Shown here: piece by piece, positions 14,370 through 23,045 of the stretch
Position numbering within the stretch: the stretch's first letter is position 1
Layout: the number at the start of each line of letters is the position of its first letter
Origin: Ruminococcus sp.
GTDB taxonomy: Bacteria; Bacillota; Clostridia; Oscillospirales; Acutalibacteraceae
Assembly: GCA_023665555.1 (NCBI GenBank)
Contig: JAMPDR010000021.1
Span: 1-35,829 of the forward strand
Length of the DNA stretch: 35,829 nt
Direction of reading: 5' to 3'
Notes under the pieces: model-generated
Databases searched by the model: none
What the model was told of the DNA's origin: nothing
The model's input: only the letters and a program-made list of their open reading frames with translations
Made by a program: the position numbers and the translations under genes

Positions 14370-17000
14370 TTATTTTACAGTAACAACGCAGGTTTCAACA
14401 GTGTTATTTTCGGCTGATTTAACCTTTATTCGGCATGTACCCTTGCCGACTGCCTTAACCTTACCGTTGCTGTCAACTGTTGCAACTTTTGAGTTAGTTG
14501 TTGACCAAATGACCTTCTTATTAGTTGCATTTGCCGGAAGTACCTGAGCATTGAGTTTATAGGTCGCCCCGACTTGCATTGTCAACTTCGTAATATCAAG
14601 CTTAATGCCTATAGCCACAACTTTCGGCACTGTAACAGTGCATTTTGCACTGACTGAACCATCAGCAGACTTGCAGGTGATCGTTGCTTTACCCGCACCA
14701 ACTGCAGTAATCTTACCGCTTGAATTAACCTTTGCAACCTTAGTATTACTTGACGTCCATGTGAGTTTTTTATTGGTTGTATTAGACGGTGATACGGTTG
14801 CCTTAAGTGTGTAAGTATTTCCTGAGATAACTTCAACGGCTGTTTTGTTCAGCTTGATGCTCTTCATTTTAACATTCTTAACGGTAATTGTACACTTCGC
14901 AACCTTGCTGCCATCCTTTGTTGTGCAGGTAATTGTTACCTTACCTGCCTTAACACCCTTTACAACACCTTTTGAACTGACAGTTGCAATCTTTTTATCA
15001 CTTGTTTTCCATGTGACGTTCTGATTGCTTGCGTTTGTCGGATTAAATGTTGGCTTAAGCGTGAGTGTTGAGCCAACATTCACATTTGCCGAAGTTTTGT
15101 TAAGTTTAATGCTCTTAACCTTAACGGCCTTAACTGTCACAACGCAAGTTACTGTTTTTCCACTATCAACAGTTTTGCAGGTGATTATTGCCTTACCCGG
15201 AGCAACGGCTTTAACAAGTCCGTTCTTGTCAACAGTTGCAACCTTTTTGTTGCTTGAAGTCCATTTAACCGATTTATTTGTTGCAGTGGACGGTGAAACT
15301 GTTGCAGTAAGCTGAACTGTTTTCTTATCATTGACTGTTGCCTTGGTTTTATTGAGTTTTACTCCTGTAGGTGCAGTCACAACTGTTACCTTACACGTAG
15401 ACTTAAGTCCGCTGTCAACAGATTTACATGTGATTGTTGCTGTGCCGTTTTTGATTGCCTTAACAGTACCGTCTGCACTTACGGTTGCAACAGCAGTGTT
15501 GCTTGATGACCAGGTAAGTTTTTTATTCACTGCATTTGACGGTGAAACTGTTGCTGAAAGTTTCTTGGTCTTACCAACATTTATTTTCGCTGTAGATGAA
15601 TTCATCTTAACACCGAGAACATGCTGTGTTACACCAACAAGCTTAAGCGGAAAATTCTGTGCCCATACCTGCTGAAGCAGATCAGTGGGGTGTGCACCGT
15701 CAACTGTATATTCGGGACGGAAAGCAGCAGGATCATCTTCGCTTTTTGAAATATCGTTAAAATTGATATAGCCATCATGTTCTTTTGATTTGCTGAGCCA
15801 TGAGTTAACATCAAGAGCAATCTGCCAGTCAGCATTAAATTCTTCATCTGTTCTCAGATATTTATCACCGGTGTTAAAATAGTTTCTTGTGTTTCCCTTC
15901 CACTGAGTGATGCCGATTGCAATCACCTTTTTACCTGCATCATGGCACATTTGGAACACAGTTCTGTAACCTTCAATAATTTCTTCCGCTGTCGGCTGTT
16001 GAATATCCGGATATTGTTCTGCAATATCGGTACAGACTGGATGCATGATATCATTTGCACCGATTTTGACAATAACATATTTTATGTTTGACTGAGAAAG
16101 AACATCTCTTTCAAGGCGGTCAATAAGTGATTCGCCGAAAACGAGTCCTACATATCCAAGGCCTTCACCGAGGAGTCTGTTTCCGAGAATACCTTTACCG
16201 AGAACACCAACATTCTTTGTTCCCGTTTTGCTGATCTGTTCGGCAAGATACATCGGGAACTCATTTGTAATTGTTGAGTCACCTATAACAGCGACAGAAT
16301 ATGAATCCTTGTCCGCCAAAACGTCCATACTTGCAAGGCACGGAACGATGCTTACAATACTTACGGAAAGTTTGAGATCGGATATACCGGCTAACTTAAG
16401 AAGAGCCTGCAAAGCGGTCTTGTTTGCAACCTTGTTGCTGATTCCAACCGTTTTTGATTCAGTGCTGTTGCCGCCGAAATCAAGGAATGTTGAACCGCCT
16501 GAAAGTCCCATGGTTTTTATTTCGCTTGCCTCTTTTGCATACATACTGATAGCTATGTTCTCCATAGCATTAACCTTGAAACTGATTGCATCGGAATAAA
16601 TCTCTTTGCCGGCAGGAATCTCAACAGACTTTGAACCATTGAAGGTGACATATTTCAATGTACTTTGATCAATTTCTGATGTGGCATCAGCCGGAGTAAT
16701 TGATGTAACGGCTGATTTTGCAACTGTAACCATTTCAAGCTTTAACGGTCTTGTTCCGTAGTAGTTTGAAAATCTCAAGCGGATTTTTGAACCGCCTGTG
16801 GTAGATGTGATTACGGTTCTAGCGGTGACATTACGCAAAATTGCTGCGATGTTGTCATAACCGTCAATCGCAATCTGAGTTGGTGCTGTTCCCCATGCGG
16901 CTGTCCACTTAGTATCAGCAGCGCTTGAAAAAACAACCGCAGATACTGCAAGAACAATCGTCATTACCAGCAGTGTCAACATCTTGACTAACTTTTTCAT
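14370..17000 (-). CDS. Secreted SGNH/GDSL esterase with five Big_2 domains
   Basis: This protein has 876 residues from the ATG at 17000, which is preceded by GGGGGAAA; a TTG five codons earlier is less likely because it overlaps that ribosome binding site. Residues 1-28 are a signal peptide ending near FSSAA. A beta-rich N-terminal domain (30-220) is followed by an SGNH hydrolase at about 233-455, with S242 in IGDST, N316 in IGAND, and D434 and H437 in DGAHP. Five bacterial Ig-like Big_2 repeats of about 80 residues follow, each with a TWSSSNxxVATV core and an xxGxxTITCKS strand. It probably removes acyl groups from plant polysaccharides at the cell surface, the Big_2 tail acting as a spacer or binder. 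No sortase motif, SLH or dockerin domain is seen at the C-terminus, so how it is retained is unclear. Confidence 0.9.
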   Translation of the reverse strand: MKKLVKMLTLLVMTIVLAVSAVVFSSAADTKWTAAWGTAPTQIAIDGYDNIAAILRNVTARTVITSTTGGSKIRLRFSNYYGTRPLKLEMVTVAKSAVTSITPADATSEIDQSTLKYVTFNGSKSVEIPAGKEIYSDAISFKVNAMENIAISMYAKEASEIKTMGLSGGSTFLDFGGNSTESKTVGISNKVANKTALQALLKLAGISDLKLSVSIVSIVPCLASMDVLADKDSYSVAVIGDSTITNEFPMYLAEQISKTGTKNVGVLGKGILGNRLLGEGLGYVGLVFGESLIDRLERDVLSQSNIKYVIVKIGANDIMHPVCTDIAEQYPDIQQPTAEEIIEGYRTVFQMCHDAGKKVIAIGITQWKGNTRNYFNTGDKYLRTDEEFNADWQIALDVNSWLSKSKEHDGYINFNDISKSEDDPAAFRPEYTVDGAHPTDLLQQVWAQNFPLKLVGVTQHVLGVKMNSSTAKINVGKTKKLSATVSPSNAVNKKLTWSSSNTAVATVSADGTVKAIKNGTATITCKSVDSGLKSTCKVTVVTAPTGVKLNKTKATVNDKKTVQLTATVSPSTATNKSVKWTSSNKKVATVDKNGLVKAVAPGKAIITCKTVDSGKTVTCVVTVKAVKVKSIKLNKTSANVNVGSTLTLKPTFNPTNASNQNVTWKTSDKKIATVSSKGVVKGVKAGKVTITCTTKDGSKVAKCTITVKNVKMKSIKLNKTAVEVISGNTYTLKATVSPSNTTNKKLTWTSSNTKVAKVNSSGKITAVGAGKATITCKSADGSVSAKCTVTVPKVVAIGIKLDITKLTMQVGATYKLNAQVLPANATNKKVIWSTTNSKVATVDSNGKVKAVGKGTCRIKVKSAENNTVETCVVTVK

Positions 17001-17063
17001 ATAAATTTCCCCCAATTTATTCGGCTCATCTTATCGAAGCCAATAAAAAATATTTACCATATA

Positions 17064-17092
17064 ACTATAATCTTTTATTGAACATTTGTCAA
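17064..17092 (-). promoter_or_regulatory. Promoter of the Big_2 esterase gene
   Basis: On the minus strand, TTGACA (17087-17092), exactly 17 bases, then TATAGT (17064-17069), about 65 bases upstream of the start. This is a near-consensus sigma-A promoter. Confidence 0.8.
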
Positions 17093-17143
17093 CAAATCGA
17101 GCCGTCTATGAGGAAAAATTCACACAAAATTCATTGTTATGCA

Positions 17144-18637
17144 TTATTTTTTGTTAATGTTGTTACTATTTGTAACCTTTCTGCCGGTTTGGGCAGTTGA
17201 TTTTTTACTTGGCTGCGTCTGTTTTTGAGATTGTTTATTTCCTGTGTTTTTGCTTTTTTGAGCAGGTCTTTTCTTCTTCTTTTTTCCGTGAGGCGGAACA
17301 ATTTTCAATTTCGGTTTTTTCTTTGCATACATAAGGTATATCTTTATAGCCATAAAGGTAACAAGAACGATTAGAGCCAGAACCTCAATCACAATAAATA
17401 CAGTCGATTTCAGAACACCGGCTATTACTGACATTGTGAAACCTAAAAGGCTCAGACCAATGTCCTCTGCGGCAACAAGATTAATCGTTGCGATTTCCTG
17501 ATTCGCATAATAAACCTTGGCTTGACAAATAACATCGCCTGCACTGACAGGGGCATGCACTTTTTCACTCATTGTTTCTGCAATAGGCTCAATCAGAACA
17601 GAATCATTTGAAACCTTTTGAGGAACAAGGGCGGAAACTTCTTTTTCCGGGGTGAGTCTGAGCGAATCTTTTCCCTTACCTGCAACAAGATCCACTGCTC
17701 CTACCACTTGTCCGGGTGCAGCAATAACCTTGAAGCGAATATTGTTGTATACCCACGCTATCATCTGCCTGGCATCTGTCATGCTCGTGTTTTCGAGAGA
17801 AGAGTCATCATCAATGTTGACCATATCGCCCTTCATCACAACAGTCAGATAAGAATATCCATCCTTTGTTGACACAGCTGCAACGCACTCACCTGCATCA
17901 TCAGTTGATGTTTGTTTTGCACCTGTTATAGAACTGTGATAGTAATCCGGAATGGTTGCGGTCATCATTTTGTTGCTTGCACGATATACACGCTCTGTAT
18001 TATCGCCCGTTTTTGGCATTGTAACTTCCTTTGCGCTGAACGCCTCTGAGAACACAGGCGACGACAAAGCATATTTGATTATCTTCGCAACATCCAATGC
18101 GGTGGTATATTGATTTTCCGCATCAAATCCGAGCATATCAACAATATTCGTGTCAGTACAACCGATTTTTTTCACTATCTCCATCATTTTTGCAACAAAA
18201 GTTTCTTTACTTCCTGCAATACTTTTGGCAATAACGCTTTCAACGTCATTTGCACTGTAAATTATCAGACAATCGACAAGCTGCCTTTTTGTATATACAT
18301 CGCCGACTTTAAGTCCTGCAACTCTAACACCGTAATCATATTTCACAAGTGAAAGCATGTCATCAGTGATTGTGATTTTTTCATCAAGATTGCCCCAGTT
18401 TTCAATCGCAACAACAGCTGCAATCAGCTTGGCAAAGCCGGCAGGTGCAACCCTTTGACTTTCGTTTTTATTGAACATAACCGTTCCGTCGTCAAGACTT
18501 ACCATATAATACGAATATGATTTCAACTCACTGACAAATTCTTCAGAATTAAAATCTGCCCCTGCAAAAAGCGCGGCTGAACAGCTTGTCAATATGGTCA
18601 ATGCGGTGAAAATGAATACAGTTATTTTTTTAATCAT
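17144..18637 (-). CDS. DacA-like (peptidase S11) membrane protein lacking the catalytic serine
   Basis: The 497-residue protein has an N-terminal export signal (1-28; LTSC at 16-19 could be a lipobox). Its domain at 35-280 aligns with D-Ala-D-Ala carboxypeptidases, a C-terminal-domain-like beta part follows to 395, a transmembrane helix lies at about 410-437, and a very basic tail with KKKKK runs to the end. The SxxK motif reads G67-F-A-K70 where PASTTK-type sequence is expected: serine to glycine, codon GGC. SAN (128-130) is intact, but KTG reads K241-Q-T. Two of three penicillin-binding motifs are therefore altered, while the fold appears kept. It is probably a non-catalytic peptidoglycan-binding or regulatory homologue. 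The start is at ATG after AGGGAAA. Confidence 0.85.
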   Translation of the reverse strand: MIKKITVFIFTALTILTSCSAALFAGADFNSEEFVSELKSYSYYMVSLDDGTVMFNKNESQRVAPAGFAKLIAAVVAIENWGNLDEKITITDDMLSLVKYDYGVRVAGLKVGDVYTKRQLVDCLIIYSANDVESVIAKSIAGSKETFVAKMMEIVKKIGCTDTNIVDMLGFDAENQYTTALDVAKIIKYALSSPVFSEAFSAKEVTMPKTGDNTERVYRASNKMMTATIPDYYHSSITGAKQTSTDDAGECVAAVSTKDGYSYLTVVMKGDMVNIDDDSSLENTSMTDARQMIAWVYNNIRFKVIAAPGQVVGAVDLVAGKGKDSLRLTPEKEVSALVPQKVSNDSVLIEPIAETMSEKVHAPVSAGDVICQAKVYYANQEIATINLVAAEDIGLSLLGFTMSVIAGVLKSTVFIVIEVLALIVLVTFMAIKIYLMYAKKKPKLKIVPPHGKKKKKRPAQKSKNTGNKQSQKQTQPSKKSTAQTGRKVTNSNNINKK

Positions 18638-18686
18638 TAGCTTTCCCTCAACATCCTGTAATTTATTTGAAAAATCCTTTCAATGT

Positions 18687-18715
18687 TTGCATTATTGAAA
18701 AAGATGTGTTAAAAT
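18687..18715 (+). promoter_or_regulatory. Possible promoter upstream of the metallophosphoesterase
   Basis: TTGCAT (18687-18692), 17 bases, TAAAAT (18710-18715). The palindrome at 18730-18755 lies directly downstream, over the expected transcript start, so it could act as an operator. The distance to the gene is about 135 bases. Confidence 0.35.
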
Positions 18716-18729
18716 GTCATTTGACAACA

Positions 18730-18755
18730 GGAAACTCTGATTAATCAGAACTTCC
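18730..18755. repeat. 26-bp palindrome equal to two fused MITE ends
   Basis: GGAA-ac-TCTGATTAATCAGA-ac-TTCC is a palindrome with a perfect 14-bp core. Its halves match the terminal repeats of the element at 5672-5833 (GGAAACTCTGA and TCTGATTAATC). It may be a deletion derivative or excision footprint of that element, or a protein-binding site from which the element ends derive. It lies in the divergent dacA-like/phosphoesterase intergenic region. Confidence 0.6.
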
Positions 18756-18851
18756 ACATATGATTATATCAATTATCAGAACAAAAATAAACGGTTTTGA
18801 ATAAAAATTTACACATTTTTCTCATTACATTTTATACATGGTGGTAGACTT

Positions 18852-19550
18852 ATGATTTATGTTACAGGTGACACTCACGGAATATCTTCAAGATTCGACG
18901 ACCCACGGCTGCACGCACTGAAAAAAGGCGACACATTGATTGTATGCGGTGATTTCGGATTCATTTGGGATGGCTCAAAAGATGAGATGAGCGTTCTCAA
19001 AAAACTATCCAAGAAAAAATATAATATCTGCTTTGTTGACGGAACTCACGAAAATTTTGAAATGCTCAACCGTCTGAAAATTAAGCGTTGGAACGGCGGC
19101 AAAGTTCATCAAATCTCAGAAAACATTTTTCATTTGATGAGAGGGCAGGTTTTCACAATTGAGGGACAAAAAATCTTCACCATGGGCGGCGGCGAAAGTC
19201 CCGATATAGAAATTCGCTTTGAGATGAACACATGGTCTGAAATGGAGATTCCAACACGTGATGAATTGATTGAGGGTGTTGACAATTTGCAAAAATATCA
19301 GGGCGAGATCGATATCGTCATTTCACATGAACCCCCGGCCAAAATTAAGGATTTCCTGCTGCTGAAAACTCAAAACGATGCAAGTATCACCGCCATCAAT
19401 ACCTATCTTGAGGATGTAGGAAAAAGCTGCAAATTCAAGCATTGGTATTTCGGCTCGCTTCATCTTGATAAGTTCATCTCAACAACACACATTTGTGTGT
19501 TCAACAACATCATTAATGCGGTAACGGGTGAACCGATTAGGAAGAAATAA
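18852..19550 (+). CDS. Calcineurin-like metallophosphoesterase
   Basis: This 232-residue cytoplasmic phosphoesterase shows D7 and H9 in GDTHG, D34 in CGDFGFIWDG, and GTHEN at 64-68 where classical members have GNHE/D (T65 replaces the metal-bridging Asn). It also has SHEPP, and a final YFGSLHLD where GHxH is usual. The length suits a single-domain enzyme. The changes may mark a subfamily and not loss of function, since WNGGKVHQI and HLMRGQVFTI, which I associate with a recurrent clostridial group, are well kept. The substrate cannot be stated. The ATG follows GGTGG. A terminator at 19622 closes the unit. Confidence 0.85.
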   Translation: MIYVTGDTHGISSRFDDPRLHALKKGDTLIVCGDFGFIWDGSKDEMSVLKKLSKKKYNICFVDGTHENFEMLNRLKIKRWNGGKVHQISENIFHLMRGQVFTIEGQKIFTMGGGESPDIEIRFEMNTWSEMEIPTRDELIEGVDNLQKYQGEIDIVISHEPPAKIKDFLLLKTQNDASITAINTYLEDVGKSCKFKHWYFGSLHLDKFISTTHICVFNNIINAVTGEPIRKK

Positions 19551-19589
19551 ATCTTCATTTCTTGTATACAAGAAACGAAAGCAGAACTC

Positions 19590-19632
19590 AAGTAATAAGT
19601 AATATGGAACAGTGAATAAGTAAGGTCGCGGA
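19590..19632 (+). repeat. Dispersed stop-codon-adjacent repeat, copy D
   Basis: AAGTAATAAGTAATATGGAA leading to AGTGAATAAGTAAGGTCGCGG matches copies A-C (see 154-222 and 4068-4310). It starts about 40 bases after the phosphoesterase stop, and its GC-rich end forms the left arm of the terminator. Confidence 0.6.
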
Positions 19633-19651
19633 TAAACACATCTGCGGCCTT
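19622..19651 (+). terminator. Terminator of the metallophosphoesterase
   Basis: AAGGTCGCGGA pairs with TCTGCGGCCTT (two G-U pairs) around TAAACACA and is followed by TTCCTTTTT. The left arm is the GC end of repeat copy D, so the repeat appears to have been used as terminator material. Confidence 0.75.
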
Positions 19652-19777
19652 TTCCTTTTTATCCACTAAATGAAACAGTTATTACATCTCATCAGGACCA
19701 ATTTAATTCTGCGGACTGCCGCGTTCAATTTGTACAATCTTCCACGCAATATCAGCCGTACGCAAGTACCGAATCTA

Positions 19778-19812
19778 TAAAAACTCCGCCGAGTACATTT
19801 GATACCCGACGG
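19778..19812 (-). terminator. Intrinsic terminator of the GH5 gene
   Basis: On the minus strand, CCGTCGGGTA / TACTCGGCGG (two G-U pairs) is followed by AGTTTTTATAG. It lies 16 bases after the GH5 stop codon. Between it and the previous terminator there is no gene. Confidence 0.85.
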
Positions 19813-19828
19813 ATAATTTTTTATATTC

Positions 19829-21097
19829 TTATTTAAGATATTCTGCAACGTTGTTGTCATAGTGTCCGGTGTCTTGGAAACCATTTTCTGTGCGTATACA
19901 TGAGCCCCATTTACGAGCAATTTCTTCATATGAATCAGTTTTAAGCTTTGCTCTTTCGAAGCCGTCTTTACTGCCGCGCAAGCACCAATCTGATGACCAC
20001 ATTCCGTGACCTGTGGCCTTATATGTCCACAAGAACCAACTATAATCAATCTTATCCATGAATGAGAAGCAGTTATCCCATGTTGTTTTCTGATGCGGAT
20101 AGAATTCACCCATCATCATCGGAACGTTGAAATGAATCAGCTTTGTAAACAGTGCGAACAGATTGAAAATGAAGTTTGAGTTGTTATAAAAATGAACCTG
20201 GTAAACAACGTTTGTCCAACCCTTAAGATATGAATGAGGAAGTGCAAGCGCTGTCCAAATGCACTCCATTGTGATGATATGGTCACTGTCAACACTTCTT
20301 ACATCATCATAAAGCTGCGTGTAGATTGTTTCATTATTTACTCTGCGCTTGATTGCAGTGCAATCAACATCACACATCGGCTCGTTGAGCAGATCATACA
20401 TTGCAACGGCAGGATTGCCATTGAATCTTTCAGCAATTGCTTTCCAAAGTTCACCTGTCAGCTGACGGTATCTTTCGCCCTGCTCAGTCTTTTCATAAAG
20501 ACCGCAGGATAAACCCTTTCCGCTGTGCGGAGCATCGCTCTGATAACCAACTGCACCATGCATGTCGAGAACAACATATAGTTCTCGCTTTGAACATTCT
20601 TCAACTACCCAGTCAAGACGCGAAAAATCCCAATCGCCGTTTTCGTCCAGGATTTTTCTGCCGTTATCGTCATAATAGAAGTTTCTGAACCAAAACGGAA
20701 CACGAACACTGTTGAAACCCATCTCCTTGATCAAATCAAGGTCATATTCTGTAATCCAGTTATCCATATAGGTATCAAAAAGTTCATATGCCCTTTCCTC
20801 ACCAAAACGCTCAGTGAGCAGTTCAAGTGCTTCATAGTGTGAACTTACATCCTCATACGGACATAACCAATCTTCCCAAATCATCCATGCACCGAGATTC
20901 ACGCCCTTAAGCTGAACCTCTTTACCCTCAGCATTGACAATTTTGTTGCCTTCAGCTTTCAGAAAATCCTTTTCTGTGAAGCCGGTTGTCTTACCTGTTG
21001 CTACACCTTCCCCTTCAGCAAATACCACAGGGCATACTGAGAAGAGCATGATCACTGCAAGCAAAAGAGCAAGCACTTTTCTTGTTGTTTTTTTCAT
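19829..21097 (-). CDS. Secreted GH5 family glycanase
   Basis: This 422-residue extracellular beta-glycanase starts with a signal peptide (1-27, cut near VFA). The TIM barrel has LKGVNLGAWMIWEDW near 63-77, FNSVRVPFW, VLDMHGAVG, the acid/base E239 in DLLNEP, HFY at 302-304, and the nucleophile E331 in MMGEF. The start resembles glucanases and exo-glucanases of GH5 more than classic endoglucanases; the substrate (cellulose, beta-1,3-glucan or mannan) cannot be fixed. No carbohydrate-binding or dockerin module is present. A strong AAAGGAGGAA precedes ATG. It starts 48 bases after the last gene of the aro operon with no clear terminator between, so readthrough is possible. Confidence 0.9.
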   Translation of the reverse strand: MKKTTRKVLALLLAVIMLFSVCPVVFAEGEGVATGKTTGFTEKDFLKAEGNKIVNAEGKEVQLKGVNLGAWMIWEDWLCPYEDVSSHYEALELLTERFGEERAYELFDTYMDNWITEYDLDLIKEMGFNSVRVPFWFRNFYYDDNGRKILDENGDWDFSRLDWVVEECSKRELYVVLDMHGAVGYQSDAPHSGKGLSCGLYEKTEQGERYRQLTGELWKAIAERFNGNPAVAMYDLLNEPMCDVDCTAIKRRVNNETIYTQLYDDVRSVDSDHIITMECIWTALALPHSYLKGWTNVVYQVHFYNNSNFIFNLFALFTKLIHFNVPMMMGEFYPHQKTTWDNCFSFMDKIDYSWFLWTYKATGHGMWSSDWCLRGSKDGFERAKLKTDSYEEIARKWGSCIRTENGFQDTGHYDNNVAEYLK

Positions 21098-21145
21098 GTG
21101 TATTCCTCCTTTATTTATATGTGAAAGCCATGTAGCTTTACCACC

Positions 21146-22174
21146 TTAATATTGATCGGCAAGTTCGTATATCAGCTTTTCTGTGTCCTTCCAGCCGATA
21201 CACGGGTCAGTGATGGATTTACCGTATACACCCTCACCTATTTTTTGGCATCCGCCCTCAATATAGCTTTCTATCATCAAGCCTTTAACAATGCTGTCAA
21301 CATCCTTGCTGTGACGGCAGGAATGAAGAATCTCCTTAGCTATTCGCGGCTGTTCAAGATATTTCTTTGCAGAGTTGGAATGATTTGTATCAATAATGAC
21401 AGCAGGATTTGCAAGTTCTCTTTCTTGATACAACTCAAAAAGTCTGATCAAATCTTCATAGTGATAGTTTGGAAGTGCCTGACCGTGCTTGTTGACATAT
21501 CCTCTCAGTATTGCATGAGCAAGAGGATTGCCGTAAGAATGAACCTCCCAGCCGCGATAGATGAAATCATGCTCATGCTGAGCAGCAGTGATTGAGTTCA
21601 TCATAACCGAAATGTCACCGCCTGTGGGATTTTTCATACCGACAGGAATATCAAGTCCGCTTGAAGTGAGTCTGTGTTCCTGATTTTCAACTGATCTTGC
21701 ACCGATTGCAACATATGAAAGCAAGTCATTCAAATAGCGGTAATTATCCGGATAAAGCATTTCATCAGCACAGGTAAGACCTGTTTCGTTGATTGCTCTC
21801 ATATGAAGTTTTCTGATAGCTACAATGCCGCCGATGAGGTCGGGTTCACCGTTAGGATCGGGTTGATGGAGCATACCTTTATATCCGTCACCTGTTGTTC
21901 TCGGTTTATTAGTATAGATTCTCGGAACAATGAAAATCTTATCCTTAACTCTTTCCTGAACAGGCACAAGACGTGAAATATAATCCATCACTGAATCCTC
22001 GTTATCAGCCGAGCAAGGACCGATTACAAGAACAAGCTTCCTTGTTTTGCCCTCAAAAATATCTTTAAGTTCCGAATCACGCACTGCCTTGATTTTTTCA
22101 CCCTCAGCAGAAAGCGGAAATTGCTTTTTAATTTCCATCGGAATTGGCAGTTTAAATTTGAAATCCATATTCAT
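21146..22174 (-). CDS. aroF: 3-deoxy-7-phosphoheptulonate synthase (DAHP synthase, class I)
   Basis: This cytoplasmic enzyme condenses phosphoenolpyruvate and erythrose 4-phosphate, the first shikimate-pathway step. It belongs to the AroF/G/H (type I-alpha) family, with VIGPCSADN, PRIYTNKPRTTGDGYKG, SVENQEHR, VGMKNPTGGD, DTNHSNS and a final YGKSITDPCIGW. The start is set at the ATG at 22174 (MNMDFKF, 342 residues) because AAAGGA lies 11 bases upstream and it leaves 16 bases after the tyrA stop; a TTG at 22201 would overlap that stop and has no ribosome binding site. It is the last of nine aro-operon genes, so the first step of the pathway is encoded last. The symbol is by class; aroF, aroG and aroH cannot be told apart here. 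Confidence 0.93.
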   Translation of the reverse strand: MNMDFKFKLPIPMEIKKQFPLSAEGEKIKAVRDSELKDIFEGKTRKLVLVIGPCSADNEDSVMDYISRLVPVQERVKDKIFIVPRIYTNKPRTTGDGYKGMLHQPDPNGEPDLIGGIVAIRKLHMRAINETGLTCADEMLYPDNYRYLNDLLSYVAIGARSVENQEHRLTSSGLDIPVGMKNPTGGDISVMMNSITAAQHEHDFIYRGWEVHSYGNPLAHAILRGYVNKHGQALPNYHYEDLIRLFELYQERELANPAVIIDTNHSNSAKKYLEQPRIAKEILHSCRHSKDVDSIVKGLMIESYIEGGCQKIGEGVYGKSITDPCIGWKDTEKLIYELADQY

Positions 22175-22190
22175 ATTAATGCATTTCCTT

Positions 22191-23045
22191 TCATTTGTCA
22201 AATAATTTTCTTCTTGCTGTCGAGTTCTTCATCATTTCCATCATGCCTTCTCTGTTATCCTCAATAAGATAGCCTTCCAGTTTTTCAAACTCTTTTTTGA
22301 AAAGATCCATCTGACGAAGAAGTGATTCTTTGTTAAGCAGAAATAATTCACTCCACATAACTTCATTTATATTTGCGATTCTAGTTAAATCGCGGAAAGA
22401 GTCACCTGTGTATTTTTCAAGATGTTCATGCTCATAGCATGTCATAAGTGCAACAGCAATGCAATGCGTAAGCTGAGAAACAAATCCTATCATTTCGTCA
22501 TGCTCTTCGGGACTCAACTGTGTGATTCTTCCGAAACCGAGAATCTCACCTATACGTTTGCACGCTTCGATGCCGTCCTCAGTGTTCTTTTCGGTCGGAA
22601 CAACAACATAGTTTGCACCGAAAAAGATTTTTTCGTCACTGTTTTCAATGCCGTAAACCTCTTTACCAGCCATCGGGTGAGCAGAAATAAATTCAACATC
22701 ATCCGGCAGCATATTCTGTATCTTTTCAACTATGCACTTTTTAACGCCTGTTACATCGGTAATAATCGTTCCGCTCTTTATGTACTTACCGTATTGCTCG
22801 ATCCATTCAACAAAAACATGCGGATAAAGTGAGAATACGATTATATCAGCATTTGCAATCATTTCCTCATTCGGCTCAATTGTGCCTTTTTGAATCATTT
22901 CGTGCTCAATGGCATAATCAATTGTGCTTTGAGTTCTTGTGATTGCCTCAACATAATATCCTTTTTCTGTAAGACCACGCGCATAGCTGCCGCCCAAAAG
23001 CCCAAGTCCGACAATCAAAAATTTTGTGTTTTTATTAATCATCAT
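22191..23045 (-). CDS. tyrA: Prephenate dehydrogenase
   Basis: This 284-residue NAD(P)-dependent enzyme oxidatively decarboxylates prephenate to 4-hydroxyphenylpyruvate for tyrosine. The Rossmann motif GLGLLGGS is at 13-20, and SAHPMAGKE, VSQLTHCIAV and FRDLTRIANINEVMW are typical of the family. No ACT or chorismate-mutase domain is attached, so feedback control by tyrosine is not evident here. The start overlaps the end of aroA by 11 bases, with GGAGGT inside aroA as ribosome binding site, so the two are probably translationally coupled. The second codon is also ATG. Confidence 0.93.
   Translation of the reverse strand: MMINKNTKFLIVGLGLLGGSYARGLTEKGYYVEAITRTQSTIDYAIEHEMIQKGTIEPNEEMIANADIIVFSLYPHVFVEWIEQYGKYIKSGTIITDVTGVKKCIVEKIQNMLPDDVEFISAHPMAGKEVYGIENSDEKIFFGANYVVVPTEKNTEDGIEACKRIGEILGFGRITQLSPEEHDEMIGFVSQLTHCIAVALMTCYEHEHLEKYTGDSFRDLTRIANINEVMWSELFLLNKESLLRQMDLFKKEFEKLEGYLIEDNREGMMEMMKNSTARRKLFDK

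Noticed and set aside
15025-15675. Long plus-strand open frames opposite the Big_2 repeats
   Set aside because: They are antisense products of the repetitive, biased codon pattern of the Big_2 domains.
17001-17015. TTG start five codons upstream for the Big_2 esterase
   Set aside because: It covers the GGGGGA ribosome binding site that serves the ATG at 17000, and the signal peptide fits the ATG start.
19652-19777. A small gene between the phosphoesterase and GH5 terminators
   Set aside because: The minus-strand frame here runs on from the GH5 coding region in another frame and has no own start signals.
22175-22201. TTG start for DAHP synthase overlapping tyrA
   Set aside because: There is no ribosome binding site before it, whereas AAAGGA is 11 bases from the ATG at 22174.
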